8,916 nucleotides of DNA from Anaerotignum sp. (lineage in GTDB: Bacteria; Bacillota; Clostridia; Lachnospirales; Anaerotignaceae). A program made the translations under genes and the position numbers. Below, one piece after another: positions 6,558-8,916 of the stretch (position 1 is the first letter of the stretch; each line of letters starts with the position of its first letter). Below the pieces are notes generated by a model. It saw nothing but the letters and a program-made list of their open reading frames with translations. It had not been told where the DNA came from and did no database searches. Where the stretch lies: contig JAFRZQ010000384.1 of NCBI GenBank assembly GCA_017442465.1, positions 1-8,916 of the forward strand, written 5' to 3'.

Positions 6558-7022
6558 ATGATGAAAAAGAAACTGACAGCATATATGCTGATGATGCTGA
6601 TGTTCTGCATGACCCTGATGAGCGGCTGCGGCGGCGCAGGAGAAGAAATGCAGGGAACAGATGAAGGCACAAGTGAAGTCGTTACCATTGACGAAGACGG
6701 CTGGTATTACAGCACAGAAGACGTGGCTCTGTATCTGTATACTTACGGCGAACTGCCTGACAACTTTATTACAAAGAAGGAAGCACAGTCCATGGGTTGG
6801 GACAACAAGAAAGGTAATCTGTGGGAAGTGGCTGACGGTATGTGCATCGGCGGCGATTACTTCGGCAATAAGGAAGGTCTGCTGCCCGAAGAAGATGAAT
6901 ATACAGAATGCGACGTAAACTACGAAGGCGGTTTCCGCGGCGCAGAACGTATCGTTTTCTCCGATGACGGCGATATTTACTACACAGGTGACCACTACGA
7001 AAGCTTTGAACAGCTGTATTGA
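6558..7022 (+). CDS. Barnase-family guanyl-preferring ribonuclease with lipoprotein signal
   Basis: An exported endoribonuclease of the microbial N1/T1/barnase family, cleaving RNA after guanosine via a 2',3'-cyclic phosphate. The 154 residues begin with a methionine-rich signal (residues 1-23) ending in LMSGC, so Cys24 is probably lipidated and the RNase tethered outside the membrane. Barnase itself is simply secreted. Residues about 46-154 align along the whole of mature barnase (LPDNFITKKEAQ, GWDNKKGNL, CIGGDYF, GGFRGAERI, DHYESF). All catalytic residues are present: Lys73 (barnase Lys27), Glu117 (Glu73), Arg127 (Arg83), Arg131 (Arg87) and His146 (His102). Barnase Arg59 is replaced by Lys105, and a loop is two residues shorter. 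Two mature-chain cysteines, 96 and 118, fall on neighbouring strands. GAGGAGG (6546-6552) serves ATG 6558 or 6561. An in-frame TTG at 6498 is excluded because it lies in the terminator and promoter. Confidence 0.93.
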   Translation: MMKKKLTAYMLMMLMFCMTLMSGCGGAGEEMQGTDEGTSEVVTIDEDGWYYSTEDVALYLYTYGELPDNFITKKEAQSMGWDNKKGNLWEVADGMCIGGDYFGNKEGLLPEEDEYTECDVNYEGGFRGAERIVFSDDGDIYYTGDHYESFEQLY

Positions 7023-7037
7023 TCTGAGGTGAATCGG

Positions 7038-7280
7038 ATGAAATATATTCTGGATGGGAAAAAGATGGTTTCCAGAGAGGAAACGCATGTTTATCTGAAA
7101 GAAACTTTTGGTTTCCCTGATTATTATGGCAAAAATCTGGATGCCCTTCATGACTGCCTGACAGAAATGGCAGATTTGGAAGTGGAATTCATCAATGAAG
7201 AAGATATGCTGGCGGCACTGGGCAGATATGGAGAGAAACTGCTTCAGGTGCTGGATGAGATGAAAAACAGACCCCAATAA
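7038..7280 (+). CDS. Barstar-like ribonuclease inhibitor, C-terminally short
   Basis: Cytoplasmic inhibitor expected to neutralise the RNase encoded just upstream by plugging its active site. It has 80 residues, against about 90 for barstar. The barnase-binding helix is well kept: PDYYGKNLDALHDCLT at 27-42 aligns without gaps to barstar, retaining Tyr29, Gly31, Asn33, Leu34, Asp35 and Asp39. Glu74 corresponds to barstar Glu76. Barstar Trp38, Gly43 and Trp44 are replaced by His38, Glu43 and Met44. The chain stops at KNRPQ, where barstar continues into its last beta strand (DITIIL), so that strand seems missing. No frame downstream obviously restores it. The start at ATG 7038 has GAGGTG (7026-7031) six bases upstream. 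An in-frame GTG at 7029 lies inside that site and is rejected. It follows the toxin stop by 15 bases, in toxin-then-inhibitor order, and is surely co-transcribed. Confidence 0.9.
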   Translation: MKYILDGKKMVSREETHVYLKETFGFPDYYGKNLDALHDCLTEMADLEVEFINEEDMLAALGRYGEKLLQVLDEMKNRPQ

Positions 7281-7293
7281 AGGAGGAAACAGT

Positions 7294-8850
7294 ATGAAAA
7301 AACAACGAACATTTTTTTTATGCCTTATACTGACTTCCGTTATGGTGCTTTCTGCCTGTTCATCAGCAGACAGCTCATCTGCATCTTTCGGTATAGGTAA
7401 AAAGGCGGTAACGATCGCAGAAGAAACCACCCTTGAAGACCTTGGTTCTTATGCAAATTATCCGGAAGAAATAGCCGGAAACCATATTACAAGTGCGATA
7501 TACGAAAAAGACGGGATTTATTATACGGAAGATGAAGAGCTTTCTGCAGAACTCGGAAAAGCTTCTATCATCCTTAACGGCGAAAAGAAAACAGGCAATG
7601 TATCCTTTGGTCTTCACGACGGTATCGGCGAAGATTCTTACGACCTTAAAATTGCGGGCTTTCATAAAACCGATATGCTGGAGATCATTAATGAGGACTT
7701 ATATGTTTCCGAAGGCTCTGTGTTTACCAAGTCCGATTTTATCCACGAGGAAGATGATACCTGGACAGTTTACCACAGAGATTATCCTTTTGTTTTCTCC
7801 GTAAGTCCTGACGGAAGCAACGAGGTATATTATATGCCTACGACCGACAGCGATTCTATACTCTACGAAACCGCTGCTGTAAGATACATTAAACTTGATG
7901 AAACAGGCGAATGTGCCATTTACTTTTACGCCAACGCAACCTTTAATGGCGAGCCTTACGAGATAGAGGGCCTTGCCGCCGCTGTGTTTGGTAATACAGA
8001 AACAAGCTTATCCTCTTCAAGCGACAATGAAGAGGAAGCCTCGTCTAATAGCTTAAATCTGTTTGGCGGAAATAATATTGTTTCTGAAAAAACAACCATC
8101 GAAGACCTTGGAAGCTATGCAAACTATCCCGAAGAGATATGCGGAGACCATATTGCAAGTGCGATATACGAAAAAGATGGAATTTATTATACGGAAGATG
8201 AAGAACTTTCTGCAGAACTTGGAAAAGCTTCTATAATACTGAATGGCAAAAAGAAAACAGGCAATGTATCCTTTGGTCTTCACGACGGTATCGGCAAAGA
8301 TTCTTACGACCTTAAAATAGCGGGCTTTTATAAAACCGATATGCTGGAGATCATTAATGAGAACTTATATGTTTCCGAAGGCTCTGTGTTTACCAAAACA
8401 GACTTCCTTCATGAAGAAGATGACACCTGGACAGTTTACCACAGAGATTATCCTTTTGTTTTCTCCGTAAGTCCTGACGGAGGAAATGAAGTATTTTATA
8501 TGCCTACAACTGACAGCGATTCCATACTCTACGAAAACGCTGTTGTAAGATACATTAAGCTTGATGAAACAGGCGAATGTGTCATTTACTTTTATGCCAA
8601 CGCAACCTTTAACGGCGAACCTTACGAGATAGAAGGTCTTGCCGCCGCTGTATTTGAAGGTGCTTCAGCATCATCCTCATCATCCTCATCAGATGATAGA
8701 TGCGGTGTATGCTTTGGTGACGGCAAATGTAACAGCTGCGGAGGCAGCGGCTTAAAGGAAGCCTACTCTCCTGATCTTGGACGATGGGCGCAAGACTGTC
8801 CTTCCTGTACAGGAGGAAAATGCCGTGAATGTGGCGGCACAGGGAAATAA
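7294..8850 (+). CDS. Lipoprotein with two near-identical 190-residue repeats and a DnaJ-type cysteine-rich tail
   Basis: Function not recognised. The 518 residues start with a lipoprotein signal (KKQR, hydrophobic core, lipobox LSAC, lipidated Cys22) and a Ser-rich linker, so it is probably anchored outside the membrane. Residues 43-232 and 265-454 are tandem copies of one acidic, Tyr-rich, probably beta-rich domain, differing at about 16 of 190 positions. A Ser/Glu/Asn-rich linker separates them and a poly-Ser linker follows. The tail (470-518) has four CxxC pairs, two of them as CxxCGGSG and CxxCGGTG: Cys470/473, 479/482, 502/505 and 510/513. This is the pattern of the DnaJ central zinc-binding domain, enough for two metal sites, but no J domain is present. 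AAGGAGG (7280-7286) overlaps the barstar stop and lies seven bases before the ATG. The 13-base gap makes it the third gene of the operon. Codon use (many CTT, ATA, TTA and TCA codons) differs sharply from the genes upstream. Confidence 0.85.
   Translation: MKKQRTFFLCLILTSVMVLSACSSADSSSASFGIGKKAVTIAEETTLEDLGSYANYPEEIAGNHITSAIYEKDGIYYTEDEELSAELGKASIILNGEKKTGNVSFGLHDGIGEDSYDLKIAGFHKTDMLEIINEDLYVSEGSVFTKSDFIHEEDDTWTVYHRDYPFVFSVSPDGSNEVYYMPTTDSDSILYETAAVRYIKLDETGECAIYFYANATFNGEPYEIEGLAAAVFGNTETSLSSSSDNEEEASSNSLNLFGGNNIVSEKTTIEDLGSYANYPEEICGDHIASAIYEKDGIYYTEDEELSAELGKASIILNGKKKTGNVSFGLHDGIGKDSYDLKIAGFYKTDMLEIINENLYVSEGSVFTKTDFLHEEDDTWTVYHRDYPFVFSVSPDGGNEVFYMPTTDSDSILYENAVVRYIKLDETGECVIYFYANATFNGEPYEIEGLAAAVFEGASASSSSSSSDDRCGVCFGDGKCNSCGGSGLKEAYSPDLGRWAQDCPSCTGGKCRECGGTGK
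7420..7989 (+). repeat. Intragenic tandem repeat, copy 1
   Basis: First copy of a 570-base unit encoding residues 43-232 of the duplicated lipoprotein. It matches copy 2 (8086-8655) at a constant 666-base offset with no insertion or deletion, and the encoded proteins are about 92% identical by eye (16 differences in 190). Confidence 0.95.
8086..8655 (+). repeat. Intragenic tandem repeat, copy 2
   Basis: Second copy of the 570-base unit, encoding residues 265-454. Substitutions from copy 1 include several conservative ones (Ile/Leu, Ala/Val, Tyr/Phe) and an Ala-to-Cys change (EEICG). Exact runs of tens of bases remain, for example around the segments encoding KTGNVSFGLHDGIG and YHRDYPFVFSVSPDG. 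Confidence 0.95.
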
Positions 8851-8865
8851 GCATATTACAACAAA

Positions 8866-8893
8866 TGTTCAAAAACGAAGAAAACTGTATAAT
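8866..8893 (+). promoter_or_regulatory. Possible promoter for a gene beyond the window
   Basis: A perfect TATAAT (8888-8893) follows a poor -35 candidate, TGTTCA (8866-8871), with a 16-base spacer. No terminator is visible between the lipoprotein stop (8850) and this point, so transcription may also read through. Confidence 0.35.
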
Positions 8894-8916
8894 CAATATA
8901 TAAAAAGAGACACCGA

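Noticed and set aside
6495..7430. 311-codon open frame on the minus strand
   Set aside because: It spans a terminator, the barnase and barstar genes and a ribosome binding site, all well supported on the + strand. The translation is Phe/His-rich with no motif.
7420..8655. The two long repeats as a mobile element or CRISPR
   Set aside because: Both copies are in-frame coding sequence in one gene, with no terminal inverted repeats, transposase, or short repeat-spacer pattern.

Overview
The window reads as chromosomal DNA from a low-to-moderate-GC anaerobic Firmicute, most likely a Clostridia (Lachnospirales-like) gut or rumen organism. The reasons are a one-polypeptide pyruvate:ferredoxin oxidoreductase (PFOR) with strongly biased codons, AGGAGG ribosome binding sites, sigma-A promoters, U-tract terminators, exported copper-amine-oxidase-like domains, and a Gram-positive barnase/barstar pair. 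The genus is not resolved. All convincing genes lie on the + strand.

Layout. (1) 1-162: the 3' end of an RluA-family pseudouridine synthase gene. (2) 310-1245 and 1346-2353: two exported envelope proteins, each with its own promoter. The first is an L,D-transpeptidase (YkuD) with a C-terminal copper-amine-oxidase-like domain. The second is an anchored protein with the same kind of domain plus a possible DUF3298/RsiV-like region. A clear terminator follows at 2371-2409. (3) 2410-2907: about 500 bases without a gene. It holds a near-consensus Rex operator, a sigma-A promoter and a leader rich in short perfect hairpins, all leading into (4) the 1176-residue PFOR at 2908-6438, which has all catalytic and cluster ligands and a strong UUCG-loop terminator. 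(5) 6558-8850: a compact three-gene operon with its promoter abutting that terminator. It encodes a barnase-family RNase carrying a lipoprotein signal, a barstar-like inhibitor that ends early, and a 518-residue lipoprotein made of two 190-residue repeats about 92% identical plus a DnaJ-type cysteine-rich tail.

How it works together. PFOR makes acetyl-CoA and reduced ferredoxin, and the Rex box would tie its expression to the NADH/NAD+ ratio. The two envelope genes probably act on or sense peptidoglycan. The last operon is the most unusual part: a probably membrane-anchored extracellular RNase with all its catalytic residues, its cytoplasmic inhibitor, and an unrecognised duplicated lipoprotein with very different codon use. 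This could be an antagonism/immunity or nucleic-acid-processing module at the cell surface. That role is inference only.
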